A stretch of 64,000 nt of DNA, taken from Flagellimonas taeanensis (lineage in GTDB: Bacteria > Bacteroidota > Bacteroidia > Flavobacteriales > Flavobacteriaceae). Positions 34,250-42,627 of this stretch are shown one piece after another. Positions within the stretch are counted from its first letter, which is position 1. Every line of letters starts with the position of its first letter. The notes under the pieces are model-generated. The model was not told where the DNA came from. It did no database searches and worked only from the letters and a program-made list of their open reading frames with translations. A program made the position numbers and the translations under genes. The DNA is taken from NCBI RefSeq assembly GCF_003584105.1, contig NZ_QXFO01000022.1:7501-71500 (forward strand), given 5' to 3'.

Positions 34250-35920
34250 ATGAAAAAAACCAACCTCGTTTTATTGCTTTTAGTAATGTTGATGACCAGT
34301 TTATCCTTTGGTCAGCGAAAAAAGAAGGACATTCTCGAAGAACAGCCCGAACCCATAGCCCATACGCCCAAATTGGTGGTGGGCATTGTTGTGGACCAAA
34401 TGCGCTACGACTATCTTACCCGTTTCTGGGCCCAATATGGTGAAGGTGGCTTCAAAAGGTTGGTGAACCAAGGATTCAATTGCAAAAACCATCATTATAA
34501 TTATGCGCCGACCAGTACGGGTCCAGGACACGCATCGGTCTATACCGGGACAACCCCGGCCACACACGGGATTATCGGAAATGATTGGTACAACAAGGAA
34601 ACGGGCACCGATGTGTACTGTGCTGGTGACGATAGTTATACCTCCGTAGGGACCACTTCCGATGCAGGGCAAATGTCACCCCACCGAATGCTCACCACAA
34701 CCGTTACCGATGAGTTGCGTATGCATACCCAAAAAAGGGGCAAGGTGATCGGAGTGGCCCTCAAGGACAGGGGCGCCATACTTCCCGCGGGCCATGCGGC
34801 AAATGCCGCTTATTGGTTTGAGGGAGGTGCAGCAGGAAACTGGATCACCAGTTCCTATTATATGGATGCACTGCCACAATGGGTGGTTGATTTTAACAAT
34901 TCAGATGCCGTGGAAGTCTATAAAAAACCATGGAACACCCTAAAGCCAATAGAGACTTATGTTGAGAGTGGTACCGATGCCAATACCTATGAAGGGATGT
35001 TCAAAGGGGAGGCCACTTCGTCTTTTCCGCATGACCTTCCCGCCTTGTGGGAAGCCAATGGACAGTTTGGTCTGCTGCGAACCACTCCCTATGGGAACAG
35101 CATGACCGCTGACTTTGCCTTGGCAGCCGTTGAAGGAGAAAGTTTGGGCGTGGATACCATTACCGACTTTTTGGCGGTCAGTTTTTCCAGTACGGACTAT
35201 GTGGGCCACTTTTTTGGGGTGAACTCCAAGGAAATTGAGGATACCTATATCCGGTTGGACCGAGATTTGGCCCGTCTCTTTACTGCTTTGGACGAAAAAG
35301 TGGGCGAGGGCGAATACACTGTTTTCCTTACTGCCGACCATGCAGCCATCGATGTACCGGCTTATTTGAAGGATTCAAAACTGCCAGCGGGCTATTTGGA
35401 CATGAAAGGGCTGCAGGCTGAGTTTGCGGAATTTCTAAAGTATAAATATGGTACTACCGATGTGGTAAAAGATCTCTCCAACCATCAACTCTTTCTTGAT
35501 CATAAGATTTTGACCAATTTGGATATCGACCTAAAGGAGGCCCAAGAGGATATTGCAAAGGAGCTTTTAAGCTATGAGGGCATTGGTCAGGTATATACGG
35601 CCCATCAAATGTGGACAAACAATTATACCAAGGGCATTCCCTATATTTTGCAGAATGGCTATAACCAAAAACGATCGGGAGATGTGCTCATCGTGCCCAA
35701 CCCAGGGTTCATTTCGTATGGAAGAACGGGTTCCACGCACGGCTCCCCACAGATCTATGATACGCATGTGCCTCTATTGCTCTACGGAAAGGGCATAAAA
35801 CAAGGCAGTACGGTGAACCGAACCGAGATTCCCGACATTGCCCCTACCATTTCGGCCTTGTTGGGTATTGCGTTCCCGAGTGGAACTACGGGTAGGCCCA
35901 TTGGAGAGGTGTTGGAGTAA
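34250..35920 (+). CDS. pafA: PafA-type alkaline phosphatase
   Basis: A 556-residue periplasmic phosphate monoesterase of the PafA family, the main alkaline phosphatase of many flavobacteria. The signal peptide is MKKTNLVLLLLVMLMTSLSF, with cleavage near SFGQ. The alkaline phosphatase superfamily residues are present: metal ligand in VVGIVVDQMRYDY, the nucleophilic Thr in NYAPTSTGPGHAS, and the PafA-specific Lys/Arg pair in ALKDRGAILPAGH. Later metal ligands are in VSFSSTDYVGHFFG, FLTADHAAID and TGSTHGSPQIYDTHVPLL. The last 85 bp are duplicated 4.4 kb downstream, on the far side of the bacteriocin island; this copy is intact. Confidence 0.95.
   Translation: MKKTNLVLLLLVMLMTSLSFGQRKKKDILEEQPEPIAHTPKLVVGIVVDQMRYDYLTRFWAQYGEGGFKRLVNQGFNCKNHHYNYAPTSTGPGHASVYTGTTPATHGIIGNDWYNKETGTDVYCAGDDSYTSVGTTSDAGQMSPHRMLTTTVTDELRMHTQKRGKVIGVALKDRGAILPAGHAANAAYWFEGGAAGNWITSSYYMDALPQWVVDFNNSDAVEVYKKPWNTLKPIETYVESGTDANTYEGMFKGEATSSFPHDLPALWEANGQFGLLRTTPYGNSMTADFALAAVEGESLGVDTITDFLAVSFSSTDYVGHFFGVNSKEIEDTYIRLDRDLARLFTALDEKVGEGEYTVFLTADHAAIDVPAYLKDSKLPAGYLDMKGLQAEFAEFLKYKYGTTDVVKDLSNHQLFLDHKILTNLDIDLKEAQEDIAKELLSYEGIGQVYTAHQMWTNNYTKGIPYILQNGYNQKRSGDVLIVPNPGFISYGRTGSTHGSPQIYDTHVPLLLYGKGIKQGSTVNRTEIPDIAPTISALLGIAFPSGTTGRPIGEVLE
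35836..35920 (+). repeat. direct repeat, left copy (3' end of pafA)
   Basis: The last 85 bp of pafA, through its stop codon. It recurs at 40208-40292 in the same orientation with two mismatches (83/85). Similarity fades just outside both ends. The pair brackets the bacteriocin island. Confidence 0.95.
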
Positions 35921-35932
35921 AAAAGAGCTGTT

Positions 35933-38113
35933 TTAGCAATGAGTTTCCAGTTCAGACCAAAAATCACTGTAAAAATTTTGTGATTTCATCAATTTGTGAT
36001 GTGTGCCAAAGTTTGATGTGATTTTGTTCTCTATAACATAGATCTGATTGGCAATTTTTGGTAGGTGATGAATTCTGTGTGAAATAAGGATGACCGTCAG
36101 TTTGGATTTCAGTTTTTTCAACAGTTCAAGGACAAATTTTTCTTTGGTCCTGTCCATTGCGGATGTTGGTTCGTCCAAGATCAAAAGTTGAGGTTTTCGA
36201 TATAAGGCTCTCATTAAGCCGATGATTTGTTTTTGCCCACCAGATAAATTGATTCCTTCTTCTCCCAAGATTGTGGCATACCCTTGGGGAAGTTCGGTGA
36301 TGAAATTGTCGAACCCATAATCCTCGCAAAATTGTTTTAAGTTGTCGAAATTTTCTTTCCTTCCCAAAAGGATGTTGTCCACTACATTTCCTGAAAAAAT
36401 TGTTATTTCTTGGGGGACAATACCTATAAGGGTTCGCCAATCGAGAGTGGAAATATTCTTAAGTTCAAAATGATTGTTTATGATGATTGACCCGTTTTCA
36501 ATAGGGTAAAATTTTTGTAGTATCTGTGCCAACGTACTTTTTCCACAACCACTTTCACCTACAATGGCCACACACTCATTTTTTGAGATGGAAATATTGA
36601 TGGATTTGAGTAGTTGACTGCGTCCAGGGAAACGGAAGGACAAGTCCTTGATGGTCATTTTTTCAAATGAAGCCAAATGAATGCTGCCAATATCTTCTTT
36701 GTCCAATGAAGCAAATTCATACATTCTGTTGAAGGCCACCTTTGCCTCATTTATAGGGATTGCAATCAATGCCAAACTGGCCATTGATGGCAAAAGCGAC
36801 CCCGAAATACCCAATATGGCCATCAACTCTCCCAGCAAAAGATTATCGCTATAAACTTCTATTGAAGTATATGTTAAAATGGCCATCAGAAAGAGTACAC
36901 TAAAAATAGCTGAAAACAATGATAGCCTAACATTGATTTTCCCTAAATCAAATACTTTTTCTTGATAGCTCCCATAAATTATTTGATTGATCTTTTTGAA
37001 GAGCTCCTGTCCATTGCTATTTTTAATGCTTGCTATTCCTTGGATGGAGGAAATATAGTTACTTTCACTATGCGCATACCCTTGCATTACATTTTTTTGA
37101 GCGTTGATAATTCGTTGATTGAATCCATGGACCAGAACAAAGTATAGAGGAATACTGGCAAAGGCTATCAACCCCGTTTGCCACGAATAGTAAAAGAGAA
37201 ATATCAATGAGGTCAGAGTAATTAAAATGTTTATGATGACATTGGCAACAATGGTTTTAATTACCCTTTGCACCCGTTCAGTATCGTTGAGTCTACTTGC
37301 CAACTCGCCTATTTTTCGGGTGTCAAAAAAAGGTTTGGGCAAATTTAAGAGAGAGGAATAAAAACTGTCAATAATCCGGTTGTTGAAATCCTTTGTCTGT
37401 CTAATCAGAAAATAATCCCGTAAAGCGATAAACACTATCTTCACAAGCAATAAAACAGAGACTAAGACAATGCCGGTAACCAATTTATTGAAGTCCTTGG
37501 AGGGTAGTATTTCATCTATGAGTTTCTGGGAGAATATGGCCATGGCCATTCCTAATATCGCTATGCCAACTCCTAGCAGAATGCTGAAGTTTATCAATCT
37601 GAAATCTTCTTTTAAAAGGCTCAGGAACCATTGTCTTTTATCCTTGTGGAGGTTTTCTTTTAGGTTAAATTTTTTATTTGGTGTTAGGGTAAGGCAGGTC
37701 TTGGTCTTCCATATTTTTTCCAACTCTTCAGGGGAGCACATGGAAATACCCTTTGCAGGGTCGCCAATTATAAATGTGTCATTTTGATAGCCATAAGATA
37801 CCAGATAATGTTGTAACCTTTCTTCCAATGTCACGTGCAAAATTATGGGCTCCGGGTGCTCTTTCAGAATTCTTATGTTTGCTTTATTGCCTTGTGCCGT
37901 AAAGCCAAGTTGGTTTGCAGCTTGGTAAAGTCCCAGTAGTGTAGTGCCTTGTTTGTTTGTGCCACTGAGTTCCCTAAGTTTTTCCAAAGAGTTTTGGCCA
38001 CCGTAAAAATTGATCAAAGATAACAGGCAGGCTACACCACAATCACTTTGGTCATGTTGTAGAACGAATGTTTTCTTTATTTTCCTAGTGTCCAGAAGTG
38101 CGGCCCTGTTCAT
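35933..38113 (-). CDS. peptidase-containing ABC transporter (C39 bacteriocin exporter)
   Basis: A 726-residue bifunctional exporter. The N-terminal C39 cysteine protease removes double-glycine leaders; its triad is Cys25 (QHDQSDCGVACLLSL), His102 (LQHYLVSYG) and Asp118 (IIGDPAKG). A six-helix transmembrane domain (about 160-440) and a nucleotide-binding domain follow, with GESGCGKSTLAQIL, NLSGGQKQIIGLMRALY, LLILDEPTSAMD and the H-loop ISHRIHHL. It acts in the inner membrane. Its obvious substrate is the GG-leader peptide encoded 1.7 kb upstream at the start of the same gene run. It ends 12 bp from the convergent pafA stop. Whether an outer-membrane partner is needed cannot be told; none is encoded here. 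Confidence 0.95.
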   Translation of the reverse strand: MNRAALLDTRKIKKTFVLQHDQSDCGVACLLSLINFYGGQNSLEKLRELSGTNKQGTTLLGLYQAANQLGFTAQGNKANIRILKEHPEPIILHVTLEERLQHYLVSYGYQNDTFIIGDPAKGISMCSPEELEKIWKTKTCLTLTPNKKFNLKENLHKDKRQWFLSLLKEDFRLINFSILLGVGIAILGMAMAIFSQKLIDEILPSKDFNKLVTGIVLVSVLLLVKIVFIALRDYFLIRQTKDFNNRIIDSFYSSLLNLPKPFFDTRKIGELASRLNDTERVQRVIKTIVANVIINILITLTSLIFLFYYSWQTGLIAFASIPLYFVLVHGFNQRIINAQKNVMQGYAHSESNYISSIQGIASIKNSNGQELFKKINQIIYGSYQEKVFDLGKINVRLSLFSAIFSVLFLMAILTYTSIEVYSDNLLLGELMAILGISGSLLPSMASLALIAIPINEAKVAFNRMYEFASLDKEDIGSIHLASFEKMTIKDLSFRFPGRSQLLKSINISISKNECVAIVGESGCGKSTLAQILQKFYPIENGSIIINNHFELKNISTLDWRTLIGIVPQEITIFSGNVVDNILLGRKENFDNLKQFCEDYGFDNFITELPQGYATILGEEGINLSGGQKQIIGLMRALYRKPQLLILDEPTSAMDRTKEKFVLELLKKLKSKLTVILISHRIHHLPKIANQIYVIENKITSNFGTHHKLMKSQNFYSDFWSELETHC

Positions 38114-38115
38114 AT

Positions 38116-38640
38116 CTATTTTTGTTTGATGGTATTTAGAATACCATGGACACTCAACTGCCCTTTTTGGATTTTCAAGAGTTTTTGATCTTTGTCATAG
38201 ATGAGGCTAAAAGGTATTGAAGAGGGTTGGAACAATTTGGAAAAACTGTCGTCCTTATCACGTAAGAAATTCACGTTGGGTATGTTGCCAAGACGGTTGT
38301 GTTCTGAAAACTCTATGATTTTCTCCATGGATTCTGTTGAAACAAATACAAGATGGGCACCTTTTAATAGATGGATATTCTCGGAGATGTTTTTTGCTTC
38401 GTGTTGACAAAACTCACAGTCGGAATTAAAATACAGGAACACGGTGGGGATTCCTTCATGTAAATGTTCTTTTGTGAACAATGAATCATCGAGTGTTTTG
38501 AAACTAAAATTGGGTATGGTTTCAATACTTTGTACAAGCTTCTGTTTTTCTTGAACTTTGTCCACTATTTGGTGGCCGAGAAGGACGGAAATACCAAGAA
38601 CCAATATCAAGATGATGTTTTTTAACTTTCTTTTGTGCAT
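38116..38640 (-). CDS. TlpA/peroxiredoxin-like thiol-redox protein
   Basis: A 174-residue membrane-anchored thioredoxin-fold protein. The N-terminal helix is NIILILVLGISVLLGHQIV; the periplasmic domain has VFLYFNSDCEFCQHE with the redox pair Cys75-Cys78 and a cis-Pro-like SSIPFSLIYD. It lies 2 bp upstream of the exporter gene on the same strand. The bacteriocin core has exactly two cysteines, one at each end, so a role in forming or reshuffling that disulfide is a natural hypothesis. It could instead be a general reductant. Confidence 0.85.
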   Translation of the reverse strand: MHKRKLKNIILILVLGISVLLGHQIVDKVQEKQKLVQSIETIPNFSFKTLDDSLFTKEHLHEGIPTVFLYFNSDCEFCQHEAKNISENIHLLKGAHLVFVSTESMEKIIEFSEHNRLGNIPNVNFLRDKDDSFSKLFQPSSIPFSLIYDKDQKLLKIQKGQLSVHGILNTIKQK

Positions 38641-38641
38641 T

Positions 38642-39280
38642 TTAGCCCATACTTAAGGTGAAGAACATGATGCCGATGACCCATATCAATAATCCGGTCC
38701 CATAACTGCTCGCCACGATTTTTATTCCAGTGTTTTGCTTTTTTGGGGTTTTTAATGCCTTGTCCAAGAGATAGGCGAGAACGATCCAGTAGGTAATTTC
38801 AAAAACATTGATTGTTTGGAGGGGATAAACCCACCAAATATCCAAGCCTTCATGTCCCACAATGTTCAATGCCGAAAAAGGATAGAAATATTGAAGGTCT
38901 TCCAAGGTATAATCTTTCTGGAAAAAATGGAACCAAAGGGTTTTGAGGATAATGGGTACAAGAAAAATAAACTCACTCAACAATACAATACCGAACAAGC
39001 GGCCATACTGTATTTTTTTCTCCATTAGGAAACAGCCTGTATCCAAAATAACGGCTATAATGGAAATTTTGATCAATAAAATAAGGGGAACCAATATGCT
39101 CCAGGTGAATTCCCATTTTTTTTGAAAGTTGATGATTTCCTCAATCTGTTCAATGGTGTAGTGGTTGGAAAGTGATTCTATCAATAGGTTATCCCCATTC
39201 AATAGTTCCTTTGATAGTAAACCAATGCCAAGTGATAGGACAATTAAAACTGAAAAATAGAATATATTCTTTGTCGTCAA
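38642..39280 (-). CDS. 212-aa polytopic membrane protein, unknown function
   Basis: About five hydrophobic segments: IFYFSVLIVLSLGIGLL, FTWSILVPLILLIKISIIAV, LFGIVLLSEFIFLVPIIL, EITYWIVLAYLLDKAL and GTGLLIWVIGIMFFTLSM. No catalytic motif. It ends 1 bp before the thiol-redox gene. In this setting it could be an immunity protein or an accessory part of export, but neither is shown. I do not recognise a family beyond similar proteins seen in flavobacterial peptide-export loci. Confidence 0.8.
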   Translation of the reverse strand: MTTKNIFYFSVLIVLSLGIGLLSKELLNGDNLLIESLSNHYTIEQIEEIINFQKKWEFTWSILVPLILLIKISIIAVILDTGCFLMEKKIQYGRLFGIVLLSEFIFLVPIILKTLWFHFFQKDYTLEDLQYFYPFSALNIVGHEGLDIWWVYPLQTINVFEITYWIVLAYLLDKALKTPKKQNTGIKIVASSYGTGLLIWVIGIMFFTLSMG

Positions 39281-39294
39281 AAGAGATAAGTCTA

Positions 39295-39717
39295 TTAATT
39301 TGAAAGTTTAGATATCCTTAGGTAATTATTTCTGCCAAAGATTTGCCAGCCAACAATAATGGCTATGGGGGAAATAAGGGCCAAATAAGCAAATGGATTG
39401 ATGTAATCGAGAATCATTAATAAATTACCTATTATGAAGCATCCAAATATTAATATGAACAAACCATTGTGGATTTGACTAGATATAATTAGAGAATCTT
39501 TGTTAGCAATGTTTTGATTTTCCCTTTTTGAAATTTTAATGGTGTTTGAAGAGCACCAATCAACTTTTATATTCAACGTTGAACCGGCTTCGACTACAAT
39601 TTCTTTACTTTTTTCATTCGGTTCGAAATAATCTATAAATTCACCATTCACATAAATTTTCAAGGCTCTGAAAATAATCATGTAATCTTTACTTCTCTTT
39701 AAAATGATTGTTGACAT
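39295..39717 (-). CDS. 140-aa membrane protein of the bacteriocin island, candidate immunity protein
   Basis: The soluble N-terminal half has a beta-type IIFRALKIYVNGEFIDYFEP and AGSTLNIKVDWCSS; two hydrophobic helices follow (LFILIFGCFIIGNLLMIL and FAYLALISPIAIIVGWQIF) and a short basic tail. It is the first gene after the bacteriocin precursor, separated from it by a hairpin. Small membrane proteins at this position are often self-immunity proteins; that is inference from position only. Confidence 0.75.
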   Translation of the reverse strand: MSTIILKRSKDYMIIFRALKIYVNGEFIDYFEPNEKSKEIVVEAGSTLNIKVDWCSSNTIKISKRENQNIANKDSLIISSQIHNGLFILIFGCFIIGNLLMILDYINPFAYLALISPIAIIVGWQIFGRNNYLRISKLSN

Positions 39718-39740
39718 TTTTTCTGTTTTTTAAAGATGAA

Positions 39741-39770
39741 TCCTGGACTCTCACATTAGGGAATCCAGGA
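39741..39770 (-). terminator. hairpin between bacteriocin precursor and downstream operon (partial terminator)
   Basis: The arms TCCTGGA and TCCAGGA are separated by 16 nt, followed on the minus strand by a T-containing stretch. The position fits an attenuator that gives more precursor mRNA than exporter mRNA. Confidence 0.45.
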
Positions 39771-39788
39771 CTTTAATGATTTTCTTTG

Positions 39789-39977
39789 TTAACACCCAGC
39801 TAAATCTGCAGCATATGCCGCTGCGCTTATTGCCAGTGCAATTCCTGCTCCAACACCAGTCCACCATGAAGCCACTCCAAAAATTAGAGCAGCTCCTCCT
39901 AACCCTTCAGATAGACCGTCACATTCTACACGGCCACCTTGAACATTTTCCATTTCATTAAAATTCATTGTTCTCAT
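39789..39977 (-). CDS. double-glycine-leader bacteriocin-like precursor peptide
   Basis: A 62-residue precursor. The leader MNFNEMENVQGG (ATG at 39968; an in-frame ATG at 39977 adds MRT) has the pattern of GG leaders cut by C39 exporters. Cleavage after GG gives a 47-residue core starting RVEC and ending DLAGC. The core has two cysteines (core 4 and 47), so a single disulfide could nearly close the chain. It is Gly/Ala-rich and hydrophobic with stretches such as GLGGAALIFGVASWW and GVGAGIALAISAAAYAA, like membrane-inserting class II bacteriocins. Only one such peptide is seen. The exporter and redox protein follow on the same strand. The product class is well supported; the activity is not known. 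Confidence 0.85.
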   Translation of the reverse strand: MRTMNFNEMENVQGGRVECDGLSEGLGGAALIFGVASWWTGVGAGIALAISAAAYAADLAGC

Positions 39978-40207
39978 AATTATTACATTTTTTGGTTATA
40001 CCATCCAGGTTAAGTTTGTGGCAAAGAATTGGGATGGCAAAACAATTCTCTGTCTTTGTAAGAATTGGTTCACTTATATAGAGTAATATATTTATTTTTG
40101 TAAGGGAAGTTCCTGTAAATTGATAGATGTCTGTTTTCAATTGACGGATGGGCCATTTGAATTGATGGATAAAGATTTTGATGGTCATTTTGGCTAGAAA
40201 TACCGGG
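39978..40207. other. upstream region of the bacteriocin operon
   Basis: About 230 bp of AT-rich DNA with no convincing ORF. It holds the shared element at 40118-40149 and should include the promoter, though I see no clean TAnnTTTG box on the minus strand. Confidence 0.5.
40118..40149. promoter_or_regulatory. shared upstream element, bacteriocin copy
   Basis: A 32-bp block beginning AATTGATAGATGTC and ending CAATTGACGGAT, about 140-170 bp upstream of the bacteriocin start. It matches 42628-42659 at about 28 of 32 positions in the same orientation. A half copy (GAATTGATGGAT) follows at 40159-40170. It contains CNGT-N9-ACGG, so a dimeric regulator, possibly LytTR-type, is a candidate binder. 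Confidence 0.6.
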
Positions 40208-40292
40208 CATTGCCCCTACCATTTCGGCCTTGTTGGGTATTGCGTTCCCGAGTGGAACTACGGGTAGGCCCATTGGGGAGGTGTTTGAGTAA
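40208..40292 (+). repeat. direct repeat, right copy (remnant of the pafA 3' end)
   Basis: A copy of the last 85 bp of pafA including TAA, without the rest of the gene. It has two differences from 35836-35920. It marks the right junction of the island. Confidence 0.95.
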
Positions 40293-40301
40293 AGGAATTC
40301 T

Positions 40302-42518
40302 CTACCTCAATACAATCATTTTTTTTCTGATGACCTGCATGGAAGAAGGGTCTGTATAGATCAATAGATAAGTGCCGCTGGAAAGGTGATCAATCTTGAG
40401 GGTGGTTTGATTTGTCACTCGCAGCACCAATCTGCCGTTGGCATCAAAAATTTGGACCACGAAATCTGAAGCATTGTCTTTTTTGATAAATATTTGATTT
40501 CTTGCTGGGTTGGGATAAATGATTACCCCATTTTTAATTTCTGGTTCTGGTTCTGGTTCTGGTGTGGTCTCCAATAGTCCATCGCAGTTTTCGTCCACTT
40601 CATTATCTGGTATTTCATCGGCTGAGGGATTGATACTTGGGTCATTGTCATCACAGTCATCCGCATTGTCAAATCCATCTTGGTCGAGATCATCGTCCAA
40701 GGTTAAGGGATCACAATCATCATCGACGCCGTTGTATGGGATTTCCACGACAGTTGGATTGATGTTGGGGTCATTGTCATCACAGTCATCCGCATTGTTG
40801 AACCCATCCTGATCAAGGTCATCGTCCAGAGTAGCGGGATTGCAATCGTCATCGACGCCGTTGTATGGGATTTCTACGACAGTTGGATTGATGTTGGGGT
40901 CATTGTCATCACAGTCATCCGCATTGTTGAACCCATCTTGGTCAAGGTCATCGTCCAGAGTAGCGGAATCGCAGTCTTCATCGATACCATTGTACGGGAT
41001 TTCCACAACACTTGGATTGATGTTCGGGTCATTGTCATTACAGTCATCCATATTGACAAAGCCATCTTGGTCGAGGTCATCGTCCAGTGTGGCGGGATTG
41101 CAATCATCGTCGATGCCATTATATGGAATCTCAGCTGCATTTGGATTGATGTTCGGGTCATTGTCATCACAGTCATCCGCATTGACAAAACCGTCCTGGT
41201 CGAGGTCATCGTCCAGTGTGGCGGGATTGCAATCGTCATCAATGCCATTGTATGGGATTTCTACGACAGTTGGATTCATGTTGGGGTCATTGTCATCACA
41301 GTCATCCGCATTGGCAAAACCGTCCTGGTCAAAGTCGTCGTCCAGCGTGGCGGGATCACAATCATCATCGATGCCGTTGTAGGGAATCTCCGCGGCAACG
41401 GGATTGATGTTCGGGTCATTGTCATTGCAGTCATCCGCATTGTCAAATCCATCTTGGTCAAGGTCATCGTCCAGGGTAGCGGGATTGCAGTCCTCATCGA
41501 TACCATTGTACGGGATTTCAATCGAACTGGGGTTGATGTTGGGGTCGTAATCGTTACAATCCTGTTCGGAAGTAAATCCGTCTTGATCAAAATCTATCAC
41601 CCCAATGTCATAATGTAGACTCAAATATTGGGTTAAAGTGAGGGTCAAGGCATCTACAAAAAGTGCTCTATCTGCGGGGTCGAAACGTACATCTTGGTTG
41701 ACTTCAATTTGAATCCCATCAATTTCACCAGCATTTAATCGGGACCCATGTATCCAAACGTTGTAACCGCCATTGTAATAATCCTCGTTCGGATTGGGAT
41801 AAGGGTCCACGGAACTTGGAACTGTCGGATAACCTTTTTCATGGAGCAAGGTTCCAAAACTATAAGGTCCCTTCAGTAGTTCCACATGCTTCAGTCCACC
41901 CTGATTATCGTTGATCAAAGTCCGGATACTGTTTTTGTTGATATAGGCGTTGGTGTTCAAGGTGGCATCCGAAAGCCGAAGTTCATCCCCTGTCAATGTG
42001 TAGCCCAGTTCAACTCTTTCAATGGCATGCGCATGTCCATGAAGGTCCAAGAAAAGGCCACGCCCAAAGTTTTGGATGATATCTACTTTCGCGGATTCTA
42101 TATAACCGTGGTAATTGTCAAAAGCCAATTCTACGGTAGGGTTGCCATTCGCTGCTTCGGGCTTTTCACGGTTTGCATCAAATTTTGCCCGGGAGAGTCT
42201 GTTGATGATGACATAAGGGTAGAAACCAGTTTCATTAAAATAGGCTTGGGCAATGGCCCTTCCCATGGACTGGGTATGAGTATCATTGCCAGTGATGCAG
42301 CCCATGCAGTTCCTGTCGGGGATTATGTTGGGATTCATATCCCCATCATGTGGAACGGAAATGATGATGGGGTGGTTACCATGGATGTATTCCACAAATC
42401 CCGTATTGTCGAAATAGGCTTGTCCGGGCTGCTGGGCCAAGACCCGACCCGATAGTAGGGTAAGGACCAATGTGAAAAACAATGCCGAAGGGGAAAATGG
42501 GTATGGTTTCATATGCAT
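40302..42518 (-). CDS. secreted T9SS cargo: N-formylglutamate amidohydrolase-like domain with MopE-type Asp-rich repeats
   Basis: A 738-residue exported protein. The signal peptide ends near VLAQ. The domain at about 35-310 has HPIIISVPHDGD, then GLFLDLHGHAHAIERVELG and DGIQIEVNQDVRF, resembling N-formylglutamate amidohydrolase-type zinc hydrolases. Eight 43-residue repeats follow (DLDQDGF-N-ADDC-DNDPNINP-EIPYNGIDDDC). Each has two Cys and many Asp, like the MopE/putative metal-binding motif; calcium binding is likely. The C-terminus (IIYPNPARNQIFI ... GTYLLIYTD) is a T9SS type A sorting domain, so the product should be secreted or surface-attached through the PorV system. Substrate unknown; D-amino-acid or formyl-peptide hydrolysis is only a guess. 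Confidence 0.88.
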   Translation of the reverse strand: MHMKPYPFSPSALFFTLVLTLLSGRVLAQQPGQAYFDNTGFVEYIHGNHPIIISVPHDGDMNPNIIPDRNCMGCITGNDTHTQSMGRAIAQAYFNETGFYPYVIINRLSRAKFDANREKPEAANGNPTVELAFDNYHGYIESAKVDIIQNFGRGLFLDLHGHAHAIERVELGYTLTGDELRLSDATLNTNAYINKNSIRTLINDNQGGLKHVELLKGPYSFGTLLHEKGYPTVPSSVDPYPNPNEDYYNGGYNVWIHGSRLNAGEIDGIQIEVNQDVRFDPADRALFVDALTLTLTQYLSLHYDIGVIDFDQDGFTSEQDCNDYDPNINPSSIEIPYNGIDEDCNPATLDDDLDQDGFDNADDCNDNDPNINPVAAEIPYNGIDDDCDPATLDDDFDQDGFANADDCDDNDPNMNPTVVEIPYNGIDDDCNPATLDDDLDQDGFVNADDCDDNDPNINPNAAEIPYNGIDDDCNPATLDDDLDQDGFVNMDDCNDNDPNINPSVVEIPYNGIDEDCDSATLDDDLDQDGFNNADDCDDNDPNINPTVVEIPYNGVDDDCNPATLDDDLDQDGFNNADDCDDNDPNINPTVVEIPYNGVDDDCDPLTLDDDLDQDGFDNADDCDDNDPSINPSADEIPDNEVDENCDGLLETTPEPEPEPEIKNGVIIYPNPARNQIFIKKDNASDFVVQIFDANGRLVLRVTNQTTLKIDHLSSGTYLLIYTDPSSMQVIRKKMIVLR
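40565..41597 (-). repeat. eight tandem 129-bp repeats encoding MopE-type metal-binding units
   Basis: The unit is 129 bp (43 codons), eight copies, several of them almost identical at DNA level (for example the two copies around 40730 and 40860). The last copy is the most diverged. Copy number may vary between strains by slippage or recombination. Confidence 0.9.
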
Positions 42519-42627
42519 AACCGTTTTGCGGCCCTATCCTGATGATCATATCAGGTACGGTTGCCATTATTGGGTTATGCCGTTCTTGGATTAAAGGTAG
42601 GGGGATTTGATTCTTGGATATGGGTCG

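Larger units (their letters stand above)
35921..40207. mobile_element. bacteriocin-type genomic island inserted at the 3' end of pafA
   Basis: About 4.3 kb lying exactly between the two copies of the pafA 3' end. All five genes are on the minus strand and visibly AT-richer than their neighbours. It carries a GG-leader peptide, two small membrane proteins, a thiol-redox protein and a C39-type exporter. No integrase, transposase or terminal inverted repeats are seen, so the mechanism may be homologous recombination or an element mobilised in trans. Confidence 0.75.

Noticed and set aside
39958..40188. 76-residue ORF on the minus strand upstream of and overlapping the bacteriocin precursor
   Set aside because: It covers the shared regulatory element and overlaps the precursor in another frame. 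Its similarity to an ORF at 42591-42791 comes from the shared DNA element, not from a protein.
35921..40207. Transposon or ICE
   Set aside because: No transposase, integrase, relaxase or terminal inverted repeats are visible; only the pafA-end direct repeats.
40565..41597. CRISPR array
   Set aside because: The 129-bp units are contiguous, in frame and encode a clear protein repeat; there are no spacers and no cas genes.
40519..41618. Long plus-strand ORFs rich in Ser or Ile across the MopE repeats
   Set aside because: They are mirror frames of the Asp-rich tandem repeats of the minus-strand gene.
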